Source: Bacillota bacterium (GTDB lineage Bacteria > Bacillota > Clostridia > Clostridiales > Clostridiaceae). Taken from it: a DNA stretch of 30,088 nt. Location of the stretch: the NCBI GenBank assembly GCA_023445445.1, contig JAEXLD010000091.1:1-30088 (forward strand). Reading direction: 5' to 3'. The notes under the pieces were generated by a model that was not told the origin of the DNA, made no database searches, and saw nothing but the letters and a program-made list of their open reading frames with translations. The first letter of the stretch is position 1. Every line of letters begins with the position of its first letter. Positions 1 to 7,724 of this stretch are shown one piece after another. The translations under genes and the position numbers were made by a program.

Positions 1-507
1 GGTGCTGGTAGAGGTCTTACTTTAAAATCACACTATCCAGAACTAAATGAGAACTTTTCCCCATATGGTATAGGAGCTCATAGACACACTCCTGAAATAG
101 AACAATGTCTATCAGCAATTGCAGAAGAAAAAGTTCAAGTAACCTTTACTCCTCACCTACTGCCAATTAATAGAGGGATTCTTTCAACAATCTATTGTAG
201 TCCAAATAAAAACCTAAAAAGTAATCTAAACTTAGAAGAAATTCATGAAATCTATACAGACTTTTATAAAAATGAATTCTTTGTAAATGTATTACCACTA
301 GGAGATACAGCTTCTATTAAAGATGTTAAATATACAAATAATTGTAATATTTCACTACATCTAAACCATAGAGGAGATGGTCTAATAATAGTAAGCACAA
401 TAGATAATATGGTTAAGGGTGCAGCAGGACAAGCTATACAGAATATGAACATCATAATGGGATTTAAAGAGAACGAAGGACTTGCCTTAGTGTCACCAGG
501 ACACTAA
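1..507 (+). CDS. argC: N-acetyl-gamma-glutamyl-phosphate reductase, 3' part
   Basis: Reading frame 1 is open from the window edge to a TAA at 505-507, giving the last 168 residues. ArgC reduces N-acetylglutamyl-5-phosphate to the semialdehyde with NADPH, the third arginine step. The family signatures are visible: GAHRHTPEIEQ, which contains a catalytic histidine, and the C-terminal KGAAGQAIQNMN block that is nearly invariant in ArgC. The N-terminal NADPH-binding domain and catalytic Cys lie outside the window. It is the first visible gene of an argC-J-B-D-F series on the plus strand. A perfect 10-bp hairpin overlaps its stop codon. Confidence 0.96.
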   Translation, partial: GAGRGLTLKSHYPELNENFSPYGIGAHRHTPEIEQCLSAIAEEKVQVTFTPHLLPINRGILSTIYCSPNKNLKSNLNLEEIHEIYTDFYKNEFFVNVLPLGDTASIKDVKYTNNCNISLHLNHRGDGLIIVSTIDNMVKGAAGQAIQNMNIIMGFKENEGLALVSPGH

Positions 508-509
508 GG
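485..509 (+). terminator. Hairpin overlapping the argC stop codon
   Basis: CCTTAGTGTC (485-494) pairs perfectly with GACACTAAGG (500-509) around a 5-nt loop. The right arm contains the argC TAA. No U-tract follows, so it is more likely a 3'-end stabiliser or attenuator than a strong terminator. A similar small hairpin, AGTGTG-CTACG-CACACT, follows argB at 3249-3265. Confidence 0.45.
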
Positions 510-633
510 AATGAAGAATTTAAAATGAAGAATGTATAATTAAGGAATAAATTACTCATGCTTCGTAATTTAAAACTTCAATAATTTGCTTAAGCAAATT
601 ATTACATTAATTCTACATTTTACATTTACACTT
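510..633. repeat. Heptad-repeat element, left part (argC side)
   Basis: Starts with four 7-bp units (AATGAAG, AATTTAA, AATGAAG, AATGTAT at 510-537) and AATTAAG. A palindrome ATAATTTGC-TTAA-GCAAATTAT type module follows near 582-604. An inverted arm (CATTAATT CTACATT TTACATT, 605-626) comes next and runs into the 3' end of the inverted four-helix-bundle gene. Same family as the elements at 1080-1138, 3272, 4661, 18965, 20006, 21155 and 28901. Confidence 0.75.
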
Positions 634-980
634 AGGCTTTCTCTACTGCTTTTTACTATATTAATTAGTATAGATTTTATTTCTGAGCAAGCCTGATAAT
701 ATAATTTAAATTCTTCACAATCTATTATTTCAGCTTTTGTTAATAACTTAAGCCAATATTCTGATTCATTTGCTTCTTTTAGTGAAATATTCATTTTACT
801 TATAAAGTCTTTTTTACTTTCAGCATATTGAGCTTCTGTTATGTTAGCTCCAATAGAAGTAGCTGATCTTACCAATTGATTTGATAGAATATATTCCTTT
901 TCATTTTTTAGTCTTAAATATAACTTTACAATATCTACTGCAAAGTCAAAACTTTTATCTAACACTATATTTTTTGACAA
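570..980 (-). CDS. Four-helix-bundle protein (23S rRNA intervening-sequence / S23 type)
   Basis: A protein of about 136 residues in the four-helix-bundle family (IVP/S23; related to the avd accessory proteins of diversity-generating retroelements). Diagnostic features are the N-terminal DKSFDFAVDIVKLY helix and the LVRSATSIGANITEAQ motif, then EANESEYWLKLL. The TTG at 980 is preferred because AGAGGTGG lies 5 nt upstream. The GTG at 989 would overlap that Shine-Dalgarno. The gene is inverted relative to argC and argJ and sits between two heptad-repeat arms. Its last 20 or so residues (after KSSRES) are read from the flanking repeat, so the normal C-terminus is replaced. Molecular function is unknown for stand-alone members. 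Confident family call, no functional call. Confidence 0.85.
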   Translation of the reverse strand: MSKNIVLDKSFDFAVDIVKLYLRLKNEKEYILSNQLVRSATSIGANITEAQYAESKKDFISKMNISLKEANESEYWLKLLTKAEIIDCEEFKLYYQACSEIKSILINIVKSSRESLSVNVKCRINVIICLSKLLKF

Positions 981-1079
981 CTGTACCACCTCTTTATGAG
1001 TGTGGACATAAAGTTATTACATTTATTCATAAGTAAATTCAATAAATTTAAATATTTATATTTAAATTTATATTTTTCA

Positions 1080-1138
1080 TAATTCAACTCGTTGAATTAT
1101 AACATTAATTTTACATTTTACATTCTACATTCTACATT
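1080..1138. repeat. Heptad-repeat element, right part (argJ side)
   Basis: Palindrome AATTCAAC-TC-GTTGAATT (1081-1098), then an inverted arm CATTAATT (1103-1110) and four 7-bp units TTACATT, TTACATT, CTACATT, CTACATT (1111-1138). It ends 7 bases before the argJ Shine-Dalgarno. With the part at 510-633 it brackets the inverted four-helix-bundle gene, as if gene and arms formed one unit. Confidence 0.75.
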
Positions 1139-1159
1139 AAAGATGAGGGGGGTTTTATT

Positions 1160-2380
1160 TTGAATTTTTTATCTAACTTAGGTATTACTGCACCACAAGG
1201 TTTTCTTGCATCAGGAATTCATTGTGGTCTTAAGAAAAATAATTTAAAGCTAGATTTAGCTCTTATATATTCAACAGTACCAGCCAGTGCTGCTGGTGTT
1301 TATACAAAAAATAAGGTCAAAGGTGCTCCAATTTATATAACCAAGGAGCATTTATCTAATAAAAAAGCACAAGCAATAATTATAAATAGTGGAAATGCAA
1401 ATACTTGTAATGGTGAAAATGGATTAATGACAGCTAAGAGGATGACCGAACTTCAAGGTAAGGCTCTTAAACTAAAAACTAGTGATGTTTTAGTTGCTTC
1501 TACTGGAGTTATTGGTGTTCCTTTAAATATAGATGCTATTAAAGATGGAATCCCTATGTTAACTGATAGGTTATCTAAAGAGGGCTTCGAAGATGCAGCT
1601 AATGCAATTATGACTACAGACACTTATAAAAAACAATTAGCCTTTGAGTTTACTATTGATAATAAAACAATAACTATTGGGGCAATGGCTAAGGGTTCTG
1701 GAATGATTGAGCCAAACATGGGTACTATGTTATCTTTCATTACTACAGATTTAAATATTTCTGGAGAAATGTTAAATGAGGCTTTAAAGGAAAGTGTTAA
1801 GTTAAGCTATAACAGAGTTAGCGTAGATGGTGATACAAGTACAAATGATATGGTATTAGTTTTAGCCAATGGTCTTGCCAAGAATAATGAAATTAAAGAA
1901 AAGAATAAAAATTACTATATATTCTTGGAAATTTTAAATAAATTAAATGTCATTTTAGCTAAGATGATTGCAAAGGATGGAGAAGGTGCTACTAAGCTTA
2001 TAGAGTGTGTTGTTAGCAATTGTAAAACTGAAAAAGATGCTGAAATACTTTCAAAAGCTGTTATAAATTCTCCTTTAGTTAAAACTGCAATCTTTGGAAG
2101 TGATGCTAATTGGGGCAGAATCTTATGTGCTCTTGGCTATTCAGGTATAAATATAAATCCTGATAAAGTTGATATATCTTTTAAAAGCTCTATTGGTGAA
2201 ATAGATATTTGCAAGGATGGTATGGGACTTCCTTTTGATGAAGTTAAAGCAAAGGAAATTTTGCTTCAAGATGAAATAGAAATTTTAATTAACATGAATA
2301 GTGGTAAACATTCATCTATAGCTTGGGGATGTGACTTAAGTTATGAATATGTGAAAATCAATGGAGATTATAGAAGTTAA
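1160..2380 (+). CDS. argJ: Glutamate N-acetyltransferase / amino-acid acetyltransferase
   Basis: Full-length ArgJ (406 residues), an Ntn-hydrolase-like enzyme. It moves acetyl from N-acetylornithine to glutamate, and in bifunctional members also makes N-acetylglutamate from acetyl-CoA. The start is TTG at 1160, preceded by GAGGGGGG. SGNANTCNG and AKGSGMIEPNMGTML are visible. The autocleavage site is Gly188-Thr189; the family usually has Ala-Thr here, and the nucleophilic Thr is kept. SDANWGR and the C-terminal SSIAWGCDLSYEYV are also typical. argB follows after 8 bp. ArgJ shows that the pathway recycles acetyl groups. Whether it is bifunctional cannot be decided from sequence. Confidence 0.97.
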   Translation: MNFLSNLGITAPQGFLASGIHCGLKKNNLKLDLALIYSTVPASAAGVYTKNKVKGAPIYITKEHLSNKKAQAIIINSGNANTCNGENGLMTAKRMTELQGKALKLKTSDVLVASTGVIGVPLNIDAIKDGIPMLTDRLSKEGFEDAANAIMTTDTYKKQLAFEFTIDNKTITIGAMAKGSGMIEPNMGTMLSFITTDLNISGEMLNEALKESVKLSYNRVSVDGDTSTNDMVLVLANGLAKNNEIKEKNKNYYIFLEILNKLNVILAKMIAKDGEGATKLIECVVSNCKTEKDAEILSKAVINSPLVKTAIFGSDANWGRILCALGYSGININPDKVDISFKSSIGEIDICKDGMGLPFDEVKAKEILLQDEIEILINMNSGKHSSIAWGCDLSYEYVKINGDYRS

Positions 2381-2388
2381 AGGATGGT

Positions 2389-3249
2389 ATGAAAATGAAT
2401 TATAAAGAACATGCAAAAGTATTAACTCAAGCTCTTCCATATATACAATCACTAGCTGGGAAAATAGTAATAATTAAGTATGGCGGAAATGCAATGACAA
2501 GTGATGAACTTAGACAAAGTGTTGCCACAGATATCGTACTTCTTCAATGTGTTGGAGTAAAACCTGTAATAGTCCATGGTGGTGGTCCAGATATATCTAA
2601 ATTCTTAAATAAAATAGGACAAGAAAGTAAATTTATAAATGGTCTTAGATATACAGACAAAGACACCATGGAAATAGTTCAAATGGTATTAGGGGGAAAA
2701 GTAAATAAAAATATTGTTTCCCTTATTGAAAGTGTTGGTGGAAAAGCCATCGGGCTTTCTGGAATAGATGGCTCATTTATAAAAGCAAAAAAATTAGAAT
2801 GTGATGTTGATTTAGGCTTTGTTGGGGAAATAACATCCATTGATACAAAAATTATAAATAATGCCATAGATTCTGGATATATTCCTGTTATAGGGTCAGT
2901 TGCTATTAGTGAAGACAGATCACAAACCTACAATATAAATGCAGATATTTGTGCATCAAAGCTAGCATCTGCACTAAAAGCAGAAAAGTTACTACTTTTA
3001 ACTAATGTTCCAGGGCTTATGCGAGATATCACAGATCCATATACCCTAATTTCTACTTTAAGACTACATGAAGTTAAAAAGCTTCAAGCAGATAAAATAA
3101 TCCAAGGTGGAATGATTCCTAAAATAGACTGCTGTGTAGAAGCCATTAGAATGGGAGTTAAAACATCTCATATAATAGATGGAACTTTACCACATTCAAT
3201 TCTACTAGAACTTTTATCAAACGAAGGAATCGGAACAATGATATATTAG
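2389..3249 (+). CDS. argB: Acetylglutamate kinase
   Basis: Phosphorylates N-acetylglutamate with ATP, the second arginine step. The 286 residues show amino-acid-kinase-fold motifs: IIKYGGNAM with Lys30, VHGGGPDI, NVPGL and GGMIPK. The N-terminal helix before the kinase core (about 25 residues, EHAKVLTQALPYIQSLAGK) and the GIGTMIY C-terminus resemble arginine-inhibited members, so feedback inhibition is inferred. The Shine-Dalgarno AAAGGATGG serves ATG 2389 or the in-frame ATG 2395 two codons later. Only 8 bp separate it from argJ, so the two are probably translated from one message. A small hairpin (3249-3265) follows the stop. Confidence 0.97.
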   Translation: MKMNYKEHAKVLTQALPYIQSLAGKIVIIKYGGNAMTSDELRQSVATDIVLLQCVGVKPVIVHGGGPDISKFLNKIGQESKFINGLRYTDKDTMEIVQMVLGGKVNKNIVSLIESVGGKAIGLSGIDGSFIKAKKLECDVDLGFVGEITSIDTKIINNAIDSGYIPVIGSVAISEDRSQTYNINADICASKLASALKAEKLLLLTNVPGLMRDITDPYTLISTLRLHEVKKLQADKIIQGGMIPKIDCCVEAIRMGVKTSHIIDGTLPHSILLELLSNEGIGTMIY

Positions 3250-3265
3250 TGTGCTACGCACACTA
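3249..3265 (+). other. Small hairpin after argB
   Basis: AGTGTG and CACACT flank a 5-nt loop directly after the argB stop. There is no U-tract. It precedes the repeat element at 3272 and may stabilise the message end. Confidence 0.35.
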
Positions 3266-3271
3266 AATAAA

Positions 3272-3485
3272 AATGTAGAATTTAGAATGTAAAATGTAAA
3301 ATTGATGATAAAACTCCTAACGGAGTTTTTAAATTAAAATTATACTTATTAATCTATTCTAGATTAATAAGTAATTTTACCCTTTTAATTATGAGCTGTA
3401 ATAAAAGTTCATAATTATATATATTATAGTAATTTGGAACAAATTACTTCCTTAATTCTACATTCTTCATTTTACATTTTACATT
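3272..3485. repeat. Heptad-repeat element between argB and argD
   Basis: Left arm: AATGTAG, AATTTAG, AATGTAA, AATGTAA (3272-3299), then AATTGATG. Right arm, inverted: CTTAATT, then CTACATT, CTTCATT, TTACATT, TTACATT (3458-3485). The interior holds palindromes, including AAACTCC-TAAC-GGAGTTT near 3308-3325 and AGTAATTTG-GAA-CAAATTACT near 3429-3449. The right arm ends 6 bp before the argD Shine-Dalgarno GGGGG. Confidence 0.8.
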
Positions 3486-3503
3486 AAAAAAGGGGGTTTA
3501 AAT

Positions 3504-4676
3504 ATGAAAAACAGTTTACCTTTAATGTCTACTTATTCTTATCTTCCAATAAATTTAGTTAAGGGTGAGGGAGTTTATCTTTTTGATGATAAAGGAAATA
3601 AATATATAGATTTTACTAGTGGAATTGGGGTTAACAGTCTTGGCTATGGAAATGCTAATTGGATTAAGGCCATAACTGACACTGCTAGTAATTTACAGCA
3701 TATCTCTAATATATTTTTAAATGAAAATACTTTAAAGCTTGCTGAAGAATTAACTAATAAATCTAAAATGAGCAAGGTTTTCTTTTCTAATTCTGGTGCT
3801 GAAGCTAATGAAGGTGCTATAAAACTTGCTAGGAAATATAGCTTTGATAAATATGGTTTAAATAGAAATAAGATTTTAACTCTAAATCAATCTTTTCATG
3901 GAAGAACCTTAGCAGCTTTAACTGCTACAGGTCAAGATAAGTTCCATAATTACTACTTCCCTTTCCCTGAAGGTTTTGATTATTTTGAACCTAATAATAT
4001 TGCAGATTTTAAAGATAAATTATCTGATGATGTTTGTGCTGTTATGATGGAGGCTATTCAAGGTGAAGGTGGTGTAAATCCTCTTTCTAATGACTTTGTT
4101 AAAGAAGTTTATACAACTTGTAAAGAAAAGGATATTGTATTAATTTTTGATGAAGTACAATGTGGAATTGGAAGAACAGGAAAACTATTTGGATATCAGT
4201 ATTTCCAAGTACAACCTGATATAGTAACTGTTGCAAAAGGCCTTGGAGCTGGTCTACCTATTGGAGGATTTTTATGTAATGAAAAACTATCTGAAGTATT
4301 TAATCCAGGAGATCATGGAACAACCTTTGGTGGAAACCCTGTAGTATGTTCTGGTGCCTTAGTTGTTTTAGATACTATATGCAATGAAGATAAATTAGAG
4401 GAAATCCAAGAAAGCGGAGAATACCTTATGAAATTAATAAAAAATATAAATTCTCCATTAATTAAAGATGTACGTGGAAAAGGCTTAATGATAGGAATAG
4501 AGGTTACTAATTCACCAGCTGAAATACAAAAGAAAGCCTTAGAAAAAGGCTTACTAGTATTAACAGCAGGTAAAAACGTAATAAGACTACTTCCACCACT
4601 AATAATATCAAGAGAAGAAATAGAAAAAGCCGTGGAAATATTAGAAGCAACAATTATTTCAATGCATAATGCGTAA
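3504..4676 (+). CDS. argD: Acetylornithine aminotransferase
   Basis: A class III PLP aminotransferase of 390 residues. It converts N-acetylglutamate semialdehyde and glutamate to N-acetylornithine. Visible motifs are FSNSGAEANEGAIKLAR, SFHGRT, the DEVQCGIGRTG stretch with the PLP-contacting Asp, and VAKGLGAGLPIGG with Schiff-base Lys245. AAAAAAGGGGG lies at the usual distance upstream of ATG 3504. The last codons (MHNA, stop) are read from a repeat made of AATGCAT-type 7-bp units, so the C-terminus was apparently reset by insertion of the repeat. The core appears intact. Confidence 0.96.
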   Translation: MKNSLPLMSTYSYLPINLVKGEGVYLFDDKGNKYIDFTSGIGVNSLGYGNANWIKAITDTASNLQHISNIFLNENTLKLAEELTNKSKMSKVFFSNSGAEANEGAIKLARKYSFDKYGLNRNKILTLNQSFHGRTLAALTATGQDKFHNYYFPFPEGFDYFEPNNIADFKDKLSDDVCAVMMEAIQGEGGVNPLSNDFVKEVYTTCKEKDIVLIFDEVQCGIGRTGKLFGYQYFQVQPDIVTVAKGLGAGLPIGGFLCNEKLSEVFNPGDHGTTFGGNPVVCSGALVVLDTICNEDKLEEIQESGEYLMKLIKNINSPLIKDVRGKGLMIGIEVTNSPAEIQKKALEKGLLVLTAGKNVIRLLPPLIISREEIEKAVEILEATIISMHNA

Positions 4677-4874
4677 TGCACAATGCATAATTAATGTTAA
4701 AACTCTTTCAGAGTTTTGTAAAACTGAAAAATGAATGAAACTTTTCTTTTGCTAACACAAAATCAAAATGGAAGAATGAGAGAATGTATTGCTTACTCAA
4801 AATGCATTCCTTTATAACTCAGCTTGCCTGAGTTATTTCAACAACTCTACATTTTACATTCTTCATTCTACATT
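4661..4874. repeat. Heptad-repeat element overlapping the argD 3' end
   Basis: Left arm: AATGCAT, AATGCGT, AATGCAC, AATGCAT (4661-4688) and AATTAATG. This is a distinct unit variant, but again four copies. Right arm, inverted: CTACATT, TTACATT, CTTCATT, CTACATT (4847-4874). Interior palindromes are AAAACTC-TTTC-AGAGTTTT (about 4698-4717) and ATAACTCAG-CTTGC-CTGAGTTAT (about 4814-4837). The argD stop codon lies inside the second heptad. Confidence 0.8.
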
Positions 4875-4891
4875 TAAATCAGGGGGTATTT

Positions 4892-5812
4892 ATGAATAAG
4901 GATTTATTAAAAATAGAGGACTTATCTAAGGATGAGATTTTAGATATATTGAATTTAGCTGATCAGTTAAAGTATGAATTAAAACATGGAATTGATCACC
5001 CACATCTTAAGGGAAAAACTCTTGGAATGATATTTGAGAAATCTTCTACAAGAACTAGGGTTTCTTTTGAAGCTGGTATGTATCAGTTAGGTGGTTACCC
5101 ATTATTTTTAAGTTCTAGTGACTTACAAATAGGTCGTGGGGAGCCTATTCAAGATACAGCTAGGGTTTTATCAAGATATCTTAATGGTATTATGATTAGA
5201 ACCTTTGATCAAGAGGAAGTTAATGCATTAGCTGAATGTTCTAGTATTCCAATAATTAATGGATTAACTGATGATGAGCATCCTTGTCAAGTTTTAGCTG
5301 ATTTAATGACTATAAGAGAAAATAAAAATATTTTAAATGGACTTAAGGTAGCTTATATAGGTGATGGAAATAATATGGCTCAATCATTATTAGTAGGATG
5401 TTTAACTGTAGGAATGAATATTACTTTAGCTATTCCAGATAAGTATATGATTAAAGATAGTTATATTAACAAAGGAGTTGAAATTGCTAAATCTCATAGC
5501 TTGAATTTTTCTATAGTAAATAGTCCAAAGGAAGCAGCAATTGATGCTGATGTTATTATAACTGATGTATGGGCTAGTATGGGAAAGGAAAAGGAAACTG
5601 AAGAAAGAATTAAGGCCTTTCAAGGATATCAAGTTAATTCTGAACTTATGAAACTTGCAAAGGATGATGCCATAGTGCTTCACTGTTTGCCTGCTCATAG
5701 GGAAGAAGAAATTACTGAAGAAATACTAGAGCTTCATGCTAATACTATATTTGAAGAAGCAGAAAATAGACTTCATGTCCAAAAAGCTATATTAGTAAAA
5801 TTACTTAAGTGA
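4892..5812 (+). CDS. argF: Ornithine carbamoyltransferase
   Basis: Makes citrulline from ornithine and carbamoyl phosphate. The 306-residue length is standard. The carbamoyl-phosphate motif is Ser52-Thr-Arg-Thr-Arg56, HPCQ is residues 130-133, and the ornithine/active-site motif HCLPAHR is residues 264-270. CAGGGGG stands 5 nt before ATG 4892. It is the last gene of the visible arg cluster and is followed by a clear terminator. argG and argH are not in the window. The biosynthetic rather than catabolic role is inferred from the neighbours. Confidence 0.96.
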   Translation: MNKDLLKIEDLSKDEILDILNLADQLKYELKHGIDHPHLKGKTLGMIFEKSSTRTRVSFEAGMYQLGGYPLFLSSSDLQIGRGEPIQDTARVLSRYLNGIMIRTFDQEEVNALAECSSIPIINGLTDDEHPCQVLADLMTIRENKNILNGLKVAYIGDGNNMAQSLLVGCLTVGMNITLAIPDKYMIKDSYINKGVEIAKSHSLNFSIVNSPKEAAIDADVIITDVWASMGKEKETEERIKAFQGYQVNSELMKLAKDDAIVLHCLPAHREEEITEEILELHANTIFEEAENRLHVQKAILVKLLK

Positions 5813-5846
5813 TCTTACTTTAATATCTAAGAGAATATTTAAATTT

Positions 5847-5874
5847 AGAGCTGCATTTCAGCTCTTTTTCTTTT
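5847..5874 (+). terminator. Intrinsic terminator of the arg cluster
   Basis: AGAGCTG (5847-5853) and CAGCTCT (5859-5865) pair perfectly around a 5-nt loop, followed by TTTTTCTTTT. It lies 34 bp after the argF stop and is the first convincing rho-independent terminator of the arg series. Confidence 0.88.
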
Positions 5875-6051
5875 AACCTTTTACTCTTAAATAAATCATT
5901 TTTTATACATATAATTCTAAGCAAAAAAATATAATATGCTAAATGTATTTTATATTCTTAATAAAATTTTCCTAACTTGCTAATTATAATTATTTATTGT
6001 AGTATATAAAATATAATCTAGTATCTTAAAATTTATTGGAGGTGGGATTTT

Positions 6052-7263
6052 TTGAACAAAAGAAGTTTGATATCTGTCATTGCTACTGTTGCTTTTATTA
6101 TTAATCTTTCAGTGGTGGCATATGCAGAGCCAAATCCTTCAGCAACACAAACAATCCAAGAAGCAAAAGTTAAATATGAACAATTGGATGCTGATACATT
6201 AAAGCTAAATTCTGAAATTGCAAAGCTTGATAATGATATTGAAAGTATTAATTTAAAGTTAGAAAAAAATAATGCTGAAATTAAAGACACTGAAATTGAA
6301 ATTAAAAATATAAATAAAAAAATAGAAGATGCTAAGATTGAAATTGAAAAAAAAGAAGATACAATGGATAAAAGAGTACGCTCTATGTATAAAAGCAATA
6401 TCTCTACTGATATGATTGCTTACTTAGTAACATCAGAAAATATATTTGATTTCTTCTATAGAATTGATACTATGAAAAAGCTTATTTCTATTGATAAAGA
6501 AATAATAACTGAAATTAACGATAAAAAGAATGATTTAATTGAAAACGCTGAAATAGTTAAAGAAAAGAAGGAAAATTTAAATAATCTTAAAGTTGCAATT
6601 GAAAATGATTTAAATGAAGTTAATAAGAAAAAGGAAGAACAAGAAATTGTTTTAGCAGATTTAAATTCTAAAAAAGATGAATTAATGAAAGTAATTGAAG
6701 AAAATGAAGTTAATTTATTATCTCATTCACTTTCTATCGTAAACTCTGGATCATCATCTGTTTCTGAACTTAAGAATGCACTTAATAATTTAAATTATAT
6801 ACTACCTCAACTTAATAGTGATTATGCAATTAGTTTAGCACAAGATGGTATTACATCAGTTAATAATCAAATTGCTACTATAGAATCTGACAACCTTGAA
6901 AAAAATGGAAGTTATGTGTCTAGAGGAAATTCAGATGGAAGTTCAAATGAAAATTCCACTGGAACTTTTTTATCTACTCTTTCTGTCACTGCCACTGCTT
7001 ATACAGGTGGTAGTTATACAGCTATGGGACTAAAGCCAACTAGAGATCCTAATGGTTTAAGTACTATTTCTGTAGATCCTAGTGTTATACCTTTAGGATC
7101 TAAGGTTTATATAGAAGGTTATGGATATGCTATTGCCTCAGATACTGGTGGTGCAATTAAGGGTAATAAAATAGACCTTTATATGAATTCTCTGCAGGAT
7201 TGTTATGCCTTTGGAAGAAGAACTGTTACACTTCATATAGTTGCTTATCCAAATCAATGGTAA
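6052..7263 (+). CDS. Secreted coiled-coil protein with C-terminal 3D domain (putative cell-wall hydrolase)
   Basis: A 403-residue exported protein. TTG start at 6052 with GGAGGTGGG upstream. The signal peptide is residues 1-25 (positive MNKR, hydrophobic core, AYA cleavage). Residues about 30-220 are a long Lys/Glu/Ile-rich coiled coil like the N-termini of PcsB/CwlO-type proteins. A Ser/Asn-rich linker follows (about 285-305). The C-terminal 90 residues are a 3D domain with its three aspartates: Asp342 (SVDPSVIPLG), Asp364 (SDTGG) and Asp375 (IDLYM). Related folds cleave glycan strands (MltA-like). The inferred role is peptidoglycan remodelling, possibly through a coiled-coil partner such as FtsEX. 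No partner gene is adjacent. Confidence 0.85.
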   Translation: MNKRSLISVIATVAFIINLSVVAYAEPNPSATQTIQEAKVKYEQLDADTLKLNSEIAKLDNDIESINLKLEKNNAEIKDTEIEIKNINKKIEDAKIEIEKKEDTMDKRVRSMYKSNISTDMIAYLVTSENIFDFFYRIDTMKKLISIDKEIITEINDKKNDLIENAEIVKEKKENLNNLKVAIENDLNEVNKKKEEQEIVLADLNSKKDELMKVIEENEVNLLSHSLSIVNSGSSSVSELKNALNNLNYILPQLNSDYAISLAQDGITSVNNQIATIESDNLEKNGSYVSRGNSDGSSNENSTGTFLSTLSVTATAYTGGSYTAMGLKPTRDPNGLSTISVDPSVIPLGSKVYIEGYGYAIASDTGGAIKGNKIDLYMNSLQDCYAFGRRTVTLHIVAYPNQW

Positions 7264-7300
7264 ATATAATAAAAAATAATTAAAAGAATATAAAATTATA

Positions 7301-7364
7301 AAGGATGTAGCTAAGGGGGGTTTTATTAATTTCAATAATTAATAAAACAACACTACATCCTTTT
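7301..7364. terminator. Bidirectional hairpin terminator, copy 1 of a duplicated sequence
   Basis: AAGGATGTAG (7301-7310) pairs with CTACATCCTT (about 7353-7362). A nested TTTTATTAAT / ATTAATAAAA stem lies inside. T-rich sequence follows on the plus side, and the 3D-protein gene and the acetate kinase remnant converge on it. A close copy occurs at 9255-9320, and the two share the preceding AAAATTATA as well. Confidence 0.75.
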
Positions 7365-7382
7365 ATATATAAGTATTGAGAG

Positions 7383-7604
7383 CTAATTAATTTTTAAAAC
7401 TTCCATTGTTTCCTTTGCAATCATTAATTCTTCATTGGTTGGAATAGCATATACTTTCACTTTTGAGTTTTTAGTACTTATTTCAACTATCTTTCCTTTT
7501 ATATTATTCCACTCATCATCAATTTCTATACCTAAAAACTCCATTCCCTCTAAGCATGCTTTTCTTGTTGTACTAAAATTTTCTCCAATACCAGCTGTAA
7601 ATAT
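7383..7604 (-). pseudogene. ackA: 3' fragment of acetate kinase
   Basis: Reading leftward from 7604, the frame gives IFTAGIGEN, then FLGIEIDDEWNN and IPTNEELMIAKETMEVLK before a TAG at 7385-7383, about 73 residues. This is the conserved C-terminal end of acetate kinase. The N-terminal 80% or more, with the catalytic residues, is absent. There is no start codon or ribosome site. At 7605 the sequence switches abruptly to the 5' end of a different gene (SDR, other frame), so a deletion or recombination fused the two. It is not functional as a kinase. Confidence 0.85.
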
Positions 7605-7605
7605 G

Positions 7606-7678
7606 TTTCTTCAATACATTTTCCAATTCCTTGAGATGCTCCTGTTACTATAACAACTTTATTTTCTAATCTTAACAT
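7606..7678 (-). pseudogene. 5' fragment of a short-chain dehydrogenase (SDR)
   Basis: From ATG 7678 (an alternative ATG is at 7684; TTGGAGAAG lies just upstream) the frame reads MLRLENKVVIVTGASQGIGK, the NAD(P)-binding first strand and TGxxxGIG loop of an SDR. After about 25 residues it stops matching and meets the acetate kinase fragment out of frame. Start and ribosome site are intact, so it was the 5' end of a real gene that lost its body. A putative TetR operator (7699-7714) sits just upstream. Confidence 0.82.
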
Positions 7679-7698
7679 TTTCATTCTTCTCCAAATTT

Positions 7699-7714
7699 GT
7701 AAGTGCTTGCTTAC
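7699..7714. promoter_or_regulatory. Putative TetR operator 1 (upstream of SDR remnant)
   Basis: GTAAGTGCTTGCTTAC is a palindrome with 5-bp arms, followed by ATT. It aligns without gaps to the 16-mers at 8378-8393 and 9068-9083. All three end CTTACATT or CCTTACATT and share GNAAGT at the left. It lies 15 to 21 bp before the SDR start codons. Confidence 0.6.
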
Positions 7715-7724
7715 ATTGATTTTT

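Noticed and set aside
264..455. Minus-strand open frame of 63 codons inside argC
   Set aside because: It lies wholly opposite the argC frame, has no ribosome site and shows no family features. The argC sense frame is clearly coding.
510..1138. Repeat clusters considered as a CRISPR array
   Set aside because: The heptads are contiguous without spacers, arms are inverted to each other, and no cas genes occur.
1000..1160. T-box, ArgR box or other known leader upstream of argJ and the aro genes
   Set aside because: No T-box core (TGGNACCGCG type) and no convincing ArgR palindrome. The gaps are filled by the heptad-repeat elements.
4313..4681. 122-codon minus-strand frame over the argD 3' half
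   Set aside because: Antisense shadow of argD, rich in Ser, Ile and Phe as expected from reverse reading. No ribosome site.
6033..6398. 121-codon minus-strand frame opposite the 3D-protein gene
   Set aside because: Mirror of the Lys/Glu-rich coiled coil, giving a low-complexity Ser/Ile/Phe peptide. No independent support.
7435..7653. Plus-strand frame of 72 codons near the hairpin copy 1
   Set aside because: It is opposite the acetate kinase and SDR fragments, which are recognisable on the minus strand.
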